Below are positions 50,771 to 63,500 of a stretch of DNA of 64,000 nucleotides, one piece after another (the stretch's first letter is position 1; every line of letters begins with the position of its first letter). The notes under the pieces are model-generated. The model did no database searches, was not told the origin of the DNA, and saw only the letters and a program-made list of their open reading frames with translations. The DNA is from Gymnorhina tibicen. Taxonomy: Eukaryota; Chordata; Aves; Passeriformes; Artamidae. The position numbers and the translations under genes are program-made. Location of the stretch: assembly GCA_013399875.1 (NCBI GenBank), contig VXAZ01001843.1, positions 220,978 to 284,977 on the forward strand. Reading direction: 5' to 3'.

Positions 50771-51119
50771 AGAACAAAACCCAACGACGAGAGAACTAAC
50801 CCTCAGTTCGTCTGTCCCCATTAAACAATGAGAAACCCAACAATGACAGAACTAACCCTCAGTTCGTCTGTCCCCATTAAACAATGAGAAATCCAACAAT
50901 GACAGAACTAACCCTCAGTTCGTTTGTCCCCATTAAACAATGAGAAACCCAACAAGGAGAGAACTAACCCTCAGTTCGTCTGTCCTCATTAAACAATGAG
51001 AAACCCAACAAGGAGAGAACTAACCCTCAGTTCGTTTGTCCCCATTAAACAATGAGAAATCCAACAATGACAGAACTAACCCTCAGTTCGTTTGTCCCCA
51101 TTAAACAATGAGAAATCCC
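50771..51119. repeat. 56-bp minisatellite, about 6 copies
   Basis: Full 56-bp units start at 50821, 50877, 50933, 50989 and 51045 with TTAAACAATGAGAAA; a partial unit precedes (from about 50771) and a 19-base partial copy follows at 51101. Copies differ at a few positions, notably CAATGACAG versus CAAGGAGAG, giving two alternating variants. It lies immediately downstream of the TDRD5 C-terminal exon, so it is in the 3' UTR or last intron. Confidence 0.97.
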
Positions 51120-51166
51120 ATTTTGCTGCACGAAGGTCAGCCCAACATGTTGCACCCAGCTATTTG

Positions 51167-51532
51167 CTACTGTGGCATCTCCAGCCCACAGAAACACCAA
51201 CACTTCCCTCTGTTCCAGCAGCACCAGCCCTCGGATACACCCGAGGGGCTGCAAAACTCACAGCACAGTAACAGACTGCTCAGTTTTCTGTCAGTCAGTT
51301 TCGACTGACCAATCTGTTCAAGGAGGCCCAGCACGGACAGCACTGCCATGAGTACAACACTGGGATGTACAGCTTCATAAAGCTGGGCCTTGCTGGAAAA
51401 ACCTGCCATCTGATCTGGGTCATCTTGCCTCAGTTCTGCTGGTTGCCTGGAGTAAATAAAGGAGGTGTAAAGGTCTTCCACTGACTTGACTGAGACAGCA
51501 GGCACTGAGGACTCTCCAAGAGAATGAGGTGT
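51167..51532 (-). CDS. TDRD5: TDRD5 putative C-terminal exon 10
   Basis: A strong acceptor (TTTTTTTACACACATCTGCAG) precedes 51532. The open frame reads [20 protein letters not shown] and LYTSF. This aligns with the human tail around KLEEFCTSL, and further on [10 protein letters not shown] aligns with IQLSTAAPCS. It ends at TAG 51169-51167, or at a donor GTGAGT after 51262. Similarity is weak but ordered, and the exon begins in phase 0. Confidence 0.5.
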   Translation of the reverse strand, partial: TPHSLGESSVPAVSVKSVEDLYTSFIYSRQPAELRQDDPDQMAGFSSKAQLYEAVHPSVVLMAVLSVLGLLEQIGQSKLTDRKLSSLLLCCEFCSPSGVSEGWCCWNRGKCWCFCGLEMPQ

Positions 51533-54500
51533 CTGCAGATGTGTGTAAAAAAACTGAGAGGGTCCAATTAGTGCTCACTCAGCTCATTAGCTGCCCTGAT
51601 CTTAATTATCTCTCAAAATTTACAAAGAAATGGAAGGTCAGCAAATGGATAATTAAAAAACCACAACAAGAAGACTACACAACAACAATAATCCCTTAGT
51701 TCCCTTGACCAAAGGGCAGCTTTTCCTGCACAGCAAGCTGGAAAGAGCCATAGACGATGACAAGACACAAGGCACCCTCTCTTAGCAAAGAATTAGCAGC
51801 TGTCTCATCTCTCAGCAGCCCCACGCAGAACCAGTGATGGCAATGGCAGAGGGAATTTCTGCAAGGAGGCAGGAGCTGAGTCAGGGGAAGCCCCTCTGCA
51901 TTTTTGCTTAGGAATTCAAATTAAATTTACATTTCAGGGATGTTCACTCATGCCTCAGCCACAGACTAGAGCTGATGTTTGTGGTTTTTAACTCAATATG
52001 GAGGAGAAAACTAGTGAAATGACTGGCAAGCAGCAATTCAACCACAGCTGTTCAAAAACTGGGTACTTGCTCTCGAGGCTGCTTCTTTTGTCAGGGCACG
52101 AGGGGACTGTGAGGCTCTCCTGCAGCAGCAAGGACAGCCACATGGCCAGGCAGCAGGAATTCAGTGCTGACAGGATGCCAAGACAGGCATCACTAGAGCC
52201 CAATTAGCCAACTACTCAGCTGGATCCCAGCAGCCCACTGAAAACATCTGCTTAACGTGCAGTTAAAAATACAAGTGTGAGGACAAGAACAAGGTGATTT
52301 TTATCTCCTCTTGCCACCCACGCCATTCTTACTGAGGGACAGGACGCATTTATATTCCTCTAGTCTTCACCAGCTATGTGTGACATTTATGGATCTTGAT
52401 TTAGTCAGCTAGGTGAGGAACTCTCCAGATTCCTGCATTTGAAACACAAACTCAGATTTGCAGTCTTCCCCACATTACCTTCTTCCAAATACATACAATA
52501 AGATGATGGTTTACATCTTTCAGTTCATTTGATAAATGGACAGAGCAAGGACAGCTATATTCAGGCCACACAGCTTACACAGAGTTTCTCTAGCACAGAA
52601 ACCCAAGTTGGTTGGACAAAAACCTAGAGAATATGACTACTTCACAAGTTACTAGCATTACACTCGCTTTTATTTCAGAGCAATGTCAGAAACACAGCCC
52701 CAGAGCAGCCCCCTGCTGAACACTTCAACAGCTGACATTTGCTTGAAAGGTGCTTTGGTCCCTGCAGTAAAATGTCTCATGAAAATACTACGATTTAAAT
52801 AACACAGGAAAGGGGAGAGCATCACCTGCAGACCAGTCTTCCTGGTGTTTCTAATGGTACTACCCTAGTCTGCACTCAAGACCTGGGGTTTACTCCCTCC
52901 TTAACCTCTCTGTTCAGCACCTAATCAAACTGTTACATAGCCAAGGGCTTCTCTTTTTCCATGCTCTGAAACCCAAGGTGTAAAGCGCACACCTATGCTT
53001 TACATTCACCCTTAAGAGTTATCTTTCTGATAAATCTGTAGTTGTACATAACCTTATCCCCAGCAACAACCAGGACTGCAAATCACTTCCTTTCAGGTCA
53101 GTTTAGGATGAGCAAGACCCTTTGATGCAAATATTCACCACCAGTACTTCTGGCCCTTTCCTGCATTTACTCAGGCTGCCCTGAGTTATTACACATCCCT
53201 TGCCAGACCCCAGAGATCTAAGAGGAAAACAAACACTTCCTGGCTCCCAGGGGTGCAAAACCACGGAAGTGCCAAGTCAAACTGATCACAAGAACCTGGA
53301 ACTGGGCTGAGTTCTCAGAGTCCATTCTCAAACTGAAAAATTATGGTGCACATATGGGAGGTTGGAGAGACCACGCTGACTCCCTGAAGTCTGCAAAGGG
53401 ATCAGAGGACAGGCAGCTAGAAAGGTATTTATGGTCCACATAAATAATAGTTTTCATACTATGTTTCTGCTTGCTTTTTATAAAAGCAGAAAACCAACTC
53501 CACAGAAAACTTGCACAGGACTAAAACAAGACACATCTGCTGAGCCCTGGAGCTGATTTCAAGGAATGACAGCTGTGCCAGAGCCAAACTCTCACCTGGT
53601 CACAGCTTGGCCCCATCCAGCTTCGAGGTTCCTGTTTCTCTGTCTGCATTTCGAGATTCCTGCTGCAAGCGAAGGTCTGGCTCCACCACTTCAGCATTCC
53701 CCTGCTTTCCACTGGGCTGAATATACAAGGCTGAAGGATTCAGTTCCTCAAATTCCTAGAACAAATAAAAAGCACACCACAGTATAGTAAAAAACCCCTA
53801 TGTTGTAACTACCACAAAGAATAAAAAAGATTCAGCAAATCTCTAACAGGTTTTATGAAGGTGCACAACACCCAAGAGTTAGCTCCAAATTCTTGCAGAA
53901 ATGGCCTTATTATGAAAATGAACTCCTCTTTAGCCAGCAGCAAAATTTCTCAGCAATGTCCCTCTCCCCCAAAATTGGGCCTACACATGCAAAAATACCC
54001 TCATAGGATCTAATCCTGCCAAAACATGCATTCTGCACCTGCTGAATAAAACACCAGACTGAAGCACTCCAGGCTGTAAAACCCAGCTTTCTGCTGAAAT
54101 ATAAAATCGTGGCAGTACCTTTCCAAGGGTTTGCATAATCCACACAGTTCTTACTGAAACTGAGCTGAGACACACAAATAATGGCACAGGTAAGCCTAAA
54201 GCACAGATGCTCTGGCTTACAACCGGTGTGTCTGTCCAAACACAACAGGCAATCCACCATGGTTATGCCATCCAGCACTGCACATTTCACTGGAAAAGTA
54301 TGAGAGTTGTTAAACCAAGCCCATTTCCTCATCAACTTTTAAACCACTGCTAGAAGACAGGCTGAAAATAGTTTGTTCTACTAAACAGAACATCTCTGCT
54401 GTGTCAGATTCCACCTTAACCAAAAAGCAAGCTCTCACCACAGAGTTAAGACACTCTGGGATGCAGTCCCAAAATGATGAGCTACAGGAAAGTAGGGAAT

Positions 54501-57500
54501 ACCAGTTTTGCTCTTCACAAAACCACTTGCTTCAAGGTAAGAGTCTTCCCATTACAGGCACCCAAACAGGGATCCTTGCTTTCCCCTTCCTTTCAGCAGC
54601 ACACGCCTCCCTCCTGACCTGGGAAGGGATGTTCTTTCCACAGACATCAGCATATCCCATATCCTTCAAGACAGAGTGGAAGTAGACATCCTCCTTGGTG
54701 GATGTGTCGCACAGGAAGAGGTACAGAACACCATTCACATATTCATCCACGATGCCCACAAGTTCCTTGAAGCGACAGAGATGCTTGAACAGGAGAATTG
54801 CTGCACTGGACCACGTACCCTGAAGAAGAAACAACATAAAGTTACTATAAACAGACCAATATCCACCACCTGAGACATTTCCTTCTGGTGGGCACTCATC
54901 AAAAGCCAACTGAGCTAGGCCAGGCTAGTGATAAACACAGGAAAGTCAGGCAGACAAGCTGCCCAGCATGAAACTAAACCAAACTACCCTAAAACCTGCA
55001 ATTCTCACTACACTGGGAATGCTCTTTCACCCTAAATGCCTGCTTCCAAACATAGTTCAATGGCATTCACCAGTGATTTTATCCCAATTACCTAAAATAC
55101 AGTTGTTTGTTGGATTTGTTTAGTGGGGTTTTTTAAAAATTCCTGGAATCACAAGACTTTACAAACATTATCAAAATTTATTAAGATGCTGCTAAGCCTC
55201 ACCACAAGGAAAACTGTGATTAACCCTCAAAACCCAGGGGAAATAACATTTTAAAAGCACCATCTTTAAAAACACAGAGGCAGCAACTCTGCTCACATGC
55301 TTTCTTTCAGAGATTGTACTTCTCAGGCTTCTTGACCAAGAGCTTTCCCATCACAGAGAAACTTTCTTATCACCTCTGTAACTCCCTGGCTGTGCTAACT
55401 GCATCAAACCAACTCACTCAAAGCTCTGTCACAGAAGAATGTTTTAACACAGAGGGTTGGAGCTCCTAAGGCCTCAGAAGGACGTTGGGGAACTACTGGC
55501 ATGGAAAGGAACAAGTTTGCTGTGTTGCTTAACAGCAGCCATCTGTTTCTGCAGGAACATAAGCAAGAATGCTCTGATGGTCAGGAAAGCAGTGGAAGGG
55601 TGATCACTTGTAGAGCAGAGGCTCACCCAGCACACTCTGCTGAACACAACAGCACCAATTCTGCTGTAAATATCAACAGGGCCTGACTTCATCCAAATGG
55701 TTGCCCTTAGCAGGAGAAAAAGACAACCTCTACTTGGTAACTCCTGTACATATGTCAATAAACAAAAGGGCATGGGGACACGTACCTCCACGGGTTTCAC
55801 CCATGCCAAGGAACACGGGATGGCCTGAGCAGGGAGCTTCGAGTAGTGCCACCTAAAATACAAAGCAAAGTCATTACAGCAAAAACAGGGATAAAACAGC
55901 AGGAGAGCAGAACTTCCTCCTCTTCTGGGTTTTAGGATCAGTTCAGGAATACAGAAGCATACACTGGATTGTGCACTTATGACTAAAACCCAACAGCAGC
56001 TTCAGAAAACTCTCCATATCCAGAGAATGGGCACAGCAGAAACAGCAATAACAACAGGTCTCTCATGCATTCCCTGGCCCAAGCACCTTCCCATCAAAAC
56101 CTCTTGTGCAGACAAAGTTACAGGCAGAGAGCCATGGCTTTTGAACCAAAGAATGCCAGGGGCCAGGCACAAGGAGAGGCAAACGAGGGGGAAGACACAA
56201 ATAAGGAAAATGTGCTGAACTGCAGAGAACAAGCACTTCTGACACTGCAAATACGTCCCCCTCGGACTGATGTGCCTTCAGGAGAATGTGTATATCCATT
56301 CATGCAACCCAGGAAGGAGGATTAGGGAGCCTGCCCCGAGGTGACGGAAAGCAGCAAGAGGACAGACTGACGAGTGAAGGCAGACACAGGAAAGGATTTA
56401 GCAGTGTACCCCAGGGGCCAGTGCTGAGTCCTGTATTGTTCAGTGTCTTCACTATCGACCTGGGTGATGGGGGGAGTCTACCCTCAGCCTCCTGATGACA
56501 CAAAACTGGCAGGAGTGGCTGATGCCCTAGAGGGTCAGGTTGCCATCCAGATGAATCCTGACAGGATAGACAAATGGGCAGACAGGAACCTCACAAAGTT
56601 CAAGCAAGTCCTGCCCTTGGGGAAGAACAACACCGTGCATCAGCACAGTGTGGACCAGCTGGAAAGCGTCATTTTTACCAGGAGGGTGACCAAGCACTGG
56701 AACGGGTTGCCCAGACAGGTCATGGAATCTTCATCCTTGGAAACATTCAAAAACCACTTCAGCATGGTCCTAGGCAGCCCCACTTAAGCAGGGCGCTTGG
56801 ACAACACGACCTCCAGAAGCCTAATCCCGCCTCAGCCGTTCTGCAATTCTGCTGCCCGTGCGTAATTTACTTACTTGAGGAACCTCAGCAAAGACTTCTG
56901 GACAATTTGGAGGTGCCCGTAGTCTGCGCAGAACACCTCTACCTCCTGGTCGTTGATCACGCGGTGGATGATCACACGGTACCACCACTTGGAGACCATG
57001 ACACAGCAGAGCTGCCCGGGCCGCACTGCCGACTCGGGCATGATGTATTTATCAGAAGCAACTTTGTGTGAGTAAACGTGTCTGTAAAAGATCATGGCGA
57101 GGAACTGCACTTAGCAGGATGCAGGAGATGAACAAGGAGAAATATATGGGGCATCAAAAGAATCCTGACTTTGAAAAGTCCCCACGACATGAATTTTCAG
57201 GAGTTGTTTTAATAGACCCTTTATATCTCTGTTCTGGCACACTTAAACTGAAATGGCAATAAAATTGCAAACCCAAACTTTTGACATTTGAATGATACTT
57301 TCAGGGTCCAACAAAAAGTTAATTAATGGGGATTAATCAGAGGCTAAACACAGTCACCGTAATCATTACTTTTCCACCATTACCTTGACATATCAGCATT
57401 TCTCGTGAACCAGGTTCTGCAGTACTGGCCCAGGTGCAGTGTTGGAAGCAAAAGCCTTAATGGAGCACACTAGCAACAGCTGCACCAGACATGACAAAGG

Positions 57501-60500
57501 AACCCTTCAAGCTCCTTTCCATAACCTTTCCGGGCTGAAAAAGTTCAGAACTGCTAGGACAGAGACAAACTACAGGAGCTGCCAGTGACCACTCTTACTG
57601 CCTGTCAGTTAAAAAGGAACGGATAAGCGTTTTGAGTGGTGAGTGTTTCAGGACAGCACCAGCGCCTCTGTCCTGAGTAATGAAGCCAGCAGTGACCATC
57701 ACCAAGAGCTGGGTGCCCTGTTCCCTCAGCACAAGCACACACTGCCCTGCCGTAGCATGCTCCCACCTCATCTCAAACATCAGATCCTGCAGTTTATAGG
57801 ATGCTTCCGTGCTGCAGACGTGGATGTAGAACTGGCTAGGAGAGACGACGAATTCCACAATGACTCCCACCAAGCACCTTCTCTTCAGAGGTGGCAAACT
57901 GCAAAGGCTTTTGTCCTGAACAGCATCTGGAGGGATTTCTGGAGTCGGTGGTAACTGCTCAAAGCCTTGACACTGCAAAGGGACAAGTGGGAGGTGGCAC
58001 TCAGATGTCTCGTCATGCACTGAACACACAGAATTGGCCTTTCCATTAATTTAAAAAATAGTTCAGCTTTCCCGGGGACTTGTGAATTACTGAGTATCAG
58101 AGAACCCCAACAAACTGGACAAACTTGGATGAAAACTTTCCCTGTGATAGATATAATAATTTTCACACTCTCTTTCTTTCTTCCCTCCAGTGTTAAGAGG
58201 GGTGCTACAAAAATATCATGCTCGTATTCCTGCAAGGAATAAAGGAGAGGAATTGAAGTCACATCACATATTTAGACAAAAGTAGGGAATGGCTATAGCC
58301 AAAGAAGCAAAACAAAACCAAATCCCAAACCCAACCCACCTCTTTGCTGGATTTTACTGAAAAGATACTATTTCTATGTTCCATGACCATGAAAAAGTAC
58401 ATGATTGAACTAGCAAAACTCTCTGAAAATGATTCAGAAGTGACAGAAGACATGAATGCATCCCACTTGCACACTAGAGCTACTTCCCAGAGACAAAACC
58501 AGTCAAAACCTACAAATTCTGTTCTTTTCTCACTTTAGACGAATTTGTACAAGTGAGCTGTTAGCACAGCTTTCAATTTTTCATTATTCTAAGTGCTGAA
58601 AACATTATTTCACTTGAAGTAGTATGGATGGGAGCCTTAATCAGACATCAGCTACTTTCACTGTCTCAAGAGCTTTCTTTTGTGCCAGCAGACAGCACTT
58701 CTCCAATGATCAGAAGTCAGAAACACTTCAGTTTTACTCATTGTGAACACACTACAAGTTACCACTGCATCATACACCAGGCAAGGTGTGGGCAGTTCAT
58801 ATTCCAGCACATTCCCTGTAGCTTAGGTGGCTAAATTCAGCTGCAAACAATGGGGTTTTGCAACAGTGGCTCTCCTAATCACTTTGTAAAGTTTCAGATC
58901 ATAGAATAATCTGAGTTCAAAGGCACCCACGAGGATCATCAAAGTCCAACTCCTAGATCTGCAAAGGACCACCCCAAGAATCCCACCACGTGCCTGAGAG
59001 CATTGTCCAAATGTTTCTTAAATCCTGGCAGGCTTGGTGCTGTGAGCACTTCCCTGCTCTCTCCTTCTGCAGACTGAGTAAAGCCTAATGCCCTTCAGTT
59101 TTTCGGAGTTAAAAATGTTGACTGAAACATTTGAGTTAAACAGTGAGTTAACATTCTTGAGTCTAAGAGCAACTGAAGGAATTCTGGCCTGAGCAGCAGC
59201 ATCACCTCTAAAAAACCCTTCCAATTTCACAAATTTCCTCCGTGTAGTGCCTGTGAATGGTGGGGAACAATTTTGCTCTGTCTGAGAATGCTCTTCACAT
59301 CAGACTGTTAAGGGCACACATGAGCTTTATAGTCTAGCTCACACGTTGTTGGTGACAACAGACATTTCTTTGAAAGACTTACAGTATGTGTACTTGAAAA
59401 CACGCTCAGGAAATGCAACAAAGTTATAAAAAGATAAAGCCAGAGAACACAGTGTAAAACCAGACTTTATAAGAGGTACGGCTGGCAAGAGTGGCTGACT
59501 CCTTGCCCCAAGCTGGACTGACAGCTGCCAAGAGTTTTCCTTCTGTCAGGGCAGCAAGAAAAGGCTCCTGAGAGCAGCAGCTCTGTATTCTTTCTCCTTC
59601 TTGGAACTGGGCAGATGGACTCCGCCCTTGTGCCCTATCTGACCCTGAAAACACTTCCAGGATTAGTCTCGGGATACCAGGCAGCAGGGCAGGAATCAGG
59701 TTGCACATTTCCTCTCTGCCTTGCAGCATCCCGATGAACAAATGTCCATTGCACATCCAAACGAACACATTCCAAACTGCTTTCCTCCTCTTTAGAGCAT
59801 TTTTAAAACAAAACAGCAAACTTGGTGTTTCATGACAAACAGTAGTTGTATAAACATCTTCCAAGTCTTGTCTTGCTTTAAATGGGTTCCCTCTGCAATT
59901 CCTAGGAACAAAAATCTGGGGCCACCTAGACCATATTCCCCCTTTTAGAGCCTTCACACAAGCAGACTTGTGGTTTGATCTAGGCGAATTCCCTGTGGAC
60001 CTCATCACACCAAAGTAAAATTTCTTTAAAGGATCAGCACAGGCTGCCAAAAATCTCTCAAGGGTATGTTTTATCAAGTGCTACACAAAGTCCAACTCCT
60101 AGTTCCAGACTTCCAAGCTCATTAGTACACCAAACACCAAAGTCAGGAAGAACCCTTGGGATTCTTTCCCTGCCTGTAAGTTCCAATTGTGCAGCTGGGT
60201 ATAGCCATAAGCTTGGCAGACGAAACAACTCTAAGCAGAAGGATTTTCCTGAAAAAAGGAAGGCCTAAAGATGCTCAAAAGAAAAAGATAAAGGAGGGAC
60301 AAATTCTGCCAAAAAGATCTGGCAGTTCAGAGCCTTTGCACTGCTCTTCTCCATCCCTTTCTAAAAATACACTGCTAAACAAAACAAAACAATGATTACT
60401 TCCTAGCAAATGGCAGACTTGAGACTGCAGGAATCAAGGTCACAGAGGAACATTGCCCAGCTCTGTCAAACTGGTTGACGCTAAAGCTCTGTCAAGAGCA

Positions 60501-63500
60501 GCAGGAGAAATTTCACACAACTTGTCTCACAACAAAGTTATTGAAGTCCAGCTACAAGTAACTGTACCAAAAGGTATCACCACTGTTGTAAGCAAGCAAG
60601 ATAACACTTAACTGGCCTTGGATGATCTGACAGACCTCAAGACCAGAAGGAGACCAGAAAAAGACTGACTTTGGGTGCCACATAAAGCTATACACCAGGC
60701 CAGTATGAGCCTGGTCACCTCCAGAGTCGTGTAGAACAGGTACAAAAATGTTTGAAAGCAGCAGTGCAAACTCAACAGAAACAAAGACAGTAAAAACAGT
60801 ACCACCCCTTGGAATATGACACCAAAAAAATCTACAGGTCATTTGTCCAGCCACTTACTTGTCTGAGGTGATCACTCAAATCTACTGCTTGTGCTTGCAC
60901 TGGCTCCGGCAGAGGTGCTGCCTGGTGGAAGCTCTCTGTCTCAGAGATGGGTTCCAAAGGAGACATCTCAGCTGCAGACGCTGCTGCAAAGACAATAATT
61001 TGCCTGTTATTCTTTGCTGGAGTGATGCAGTGTTGCATATTAAGCGGTAAGGGAAAAAACATCAAAAAATGAAAGTCTGAAAGCACTGGTGTTGTTTTCC
61101 TCACTACCTTGTAGCACTCACAGCCACCGCATTAATGAGGATTCACTGTGCCAGTAAGCTAAAACAAGAATCACTTGCTCTTGTGAGCAAGCTAAGGGTT
61201 AAAATCCATCGCTAGAATAATGTTAAAATGAATTTTCCCTGGAAAAGCTATGAATTTGGCAGGAACTCTATGCAATTATCCATCCTCTCCCATAGGTTTT
61301 ATGGGAACACTGAGAGCATCTGCAGTCCTGTCTCTTTTGTGGAACACTGCAGCCATGCCTTTCAGGCCACTGTTAAATCTCCAGTCTCAAAAAATGTATG
61401 AAAAAGGCTTTACCAGCCTGCAGAGCACACATTCAGAAGACGCTTCTAGTTTCACCTGTTGCCTGGAATGACTAGAAATTCCAGTCCTACACACACATTC
61501 AGCAAGTCCATACTCTGAATGGGCTAATCCTCCCTTCTTTCACCTCACACTGAAAAAATAGTGGCAACATGATCAAACTTTCCAGTTAAATTCTCTGCTA
61601 CCAAGACAATTGCCTTGTGACAGCTGCTCCTGCAGCATGCAACAGCCCTTCTGTGCTAAACCCCAGGGGAATCAGGACTTCTACAGCAACTGGAAATGCA
61701 GCAACAGACACTTGAAAGGCAGCTGCTTGGCCGCAGAGCTTGTAAGAGCTACGTGCTTTCAGTTAAACACACCGCCTCACCTTGCAGCATCTCTTCTTCC
61801 TGTGCCTCATCCTGAGGCATCTCTTCTTCCTCAGCCTCATCTTGCAGCATCTCCTCTTCCTGTGCCTCACCTTGCAGTACCTCTTCCTCCTGAGCCTCAC
61901 CTTGAGGCACCTCTTCCTCCTCAGCCTCACCCTGAGGCACCTCTTCCTGTTCTGTGTTGTTTGCCAAGTGCTTCCTCAGGACCAGCAAGGAACCTGCCTT
62001 TGTCTGCTCAACAACAACGGAATCAGACATGCTTCTGAGGACTTCAGACACGGACAAAAATCCGTACTGCCTGTACTGGAAGGCCCGGCCAAAGCGTCTG
62101 AGGAAGGCCTTGTCCAAGTCCCTGAGCAGAAGCGGTGAGGAACTCAGCAGGTCCTGCAGCTCAGCCTTCACCACTGCCGGCAGGACGGGAGCCCCGGCAC
62201 TCAGAACTTGGAAACTCTGTGGATTCTTGGAGTTCCTAGTGGGAAAAGCAGCATTCGCCTTCGTAGCAGTTTTCTTTGATGCCTTACTACGTGTCTTTAC
62301 TTTCTGGTTGGCAACCAGCTTGGCAATCCCCTTGGTGGAGTCATCTGCAATGGCTACAGCAGAAAGAAATAAACAGACAACCAGAACAATGAACCATTAA
62401 AAACTCTACACTGGGACAAAGCTCCTCTTTGCTCCTTTCCTTCCTCTTCTCCACACCCTTTCCAGAAGCAGCTGTCTCCTTCAAAAGCAGCCACACTAAA
62501 TCACGGCTGATTTCCAGCAACCTCTCCCTTTGCAAACTGGACCGAACTATTTTCAAAAGCCAGCAACCAGTTTGCACCCTCATCCCTAGAAATTCAGACC
62601 AGGTAGGAAGGCAGGTCAAATTCCTGGATGCAGGATCACAAACAAAACCCAAGCTGCTGACAGTTTTGTTGGGAAAGCAGAATCACAGTAAACTCTCATT
62701 ACAGAGCACCCCCTGCCCAGGACAGGTCTCCTTGGAGAACAGCCCAGGTCTTTTCCAAGCTTCTAAACAACTTTTTCTTGTGTTACTGTAGCACTCAAAA
62801 AGCCCCCAGCCATTTCACCCTACCCAATCAACTCTTTGCAACTGCCACTTGTTTTCGCAACTCTTCCCCAAAGAAAAAGAAAATGAAAAAGGCTCTTTGA
62901 TACAGGCTAAACTTCCTATGGCATCAGGTAGGGAAACCTTCACAGCTTCTCTCGAGAGGCCCCATCCCTGGTTTTGGCTCCTGCTGTAGTCTGCATTTAC
63001 AGGAAAAGTGATGCTTACCAGTTCTAGTGTACCCATAAGGAAATGTTACCTCAGTTTCTAAACTAAGTGCACAGTGCAAAAGTGTACAAAAATAACAAGG
63101 AGCCTGGGCGACTTTTTCAGGAGGGAAGAGCACAAAGGTGCTAAAAGGCAGATCAGAATACAAGAAGAAATATCGAAGACAAAAACTTAACCAGAGTCGT
63201 ACGAGAAACAGATTAACAGGTATGTGACATACAGCTCTGCACACCTGGACAACGCTTCACATCGCTATGACGTTCCAAACAACTCCTCCAACCATCTGCA
63301 AACAAAACCTCACCTTTGAGGATCACAGCGCCATTCTTAAAAGAACATATTCGGACAACTTCAGGCATTTGTGTCACCAGCTCCAAGGTGGACTGGAAGC
63401 CCAGGTCGCGCAGAGGGAGAGGTTTGCAGACCATGGCCATGTACTGCTCCTCCAGCTGCTCCGGCGTCAAGCCCGCTTTGGCAGCTATCAGCATCGCCCT

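Noticed and set aside
50771..51119. 56-bp repeats as a CRISPR-like array
   Set aside because: The units are directly adjacent with no unique spacers, in a vertebrate genome: a minisatellite.
60080..60115. Short CR1-like string (AAAGTCCAACTCCTAG)
   Set aside because: Under 20 matching bases with no flanking CR1 sequence.
60552..60854. Hydrophobic - strand frame in the TDRD5 intron as a membrane protein gene
   Set aside because: No homology, no suitable flanking splice sites, ordinary length for chance.
61782..62138. Leu-rich + strand frame ([17 protein letters not shown]...) as a membrane protein
   Set aside because: It is the antisense reading of the acidic TDRD5 repeat.
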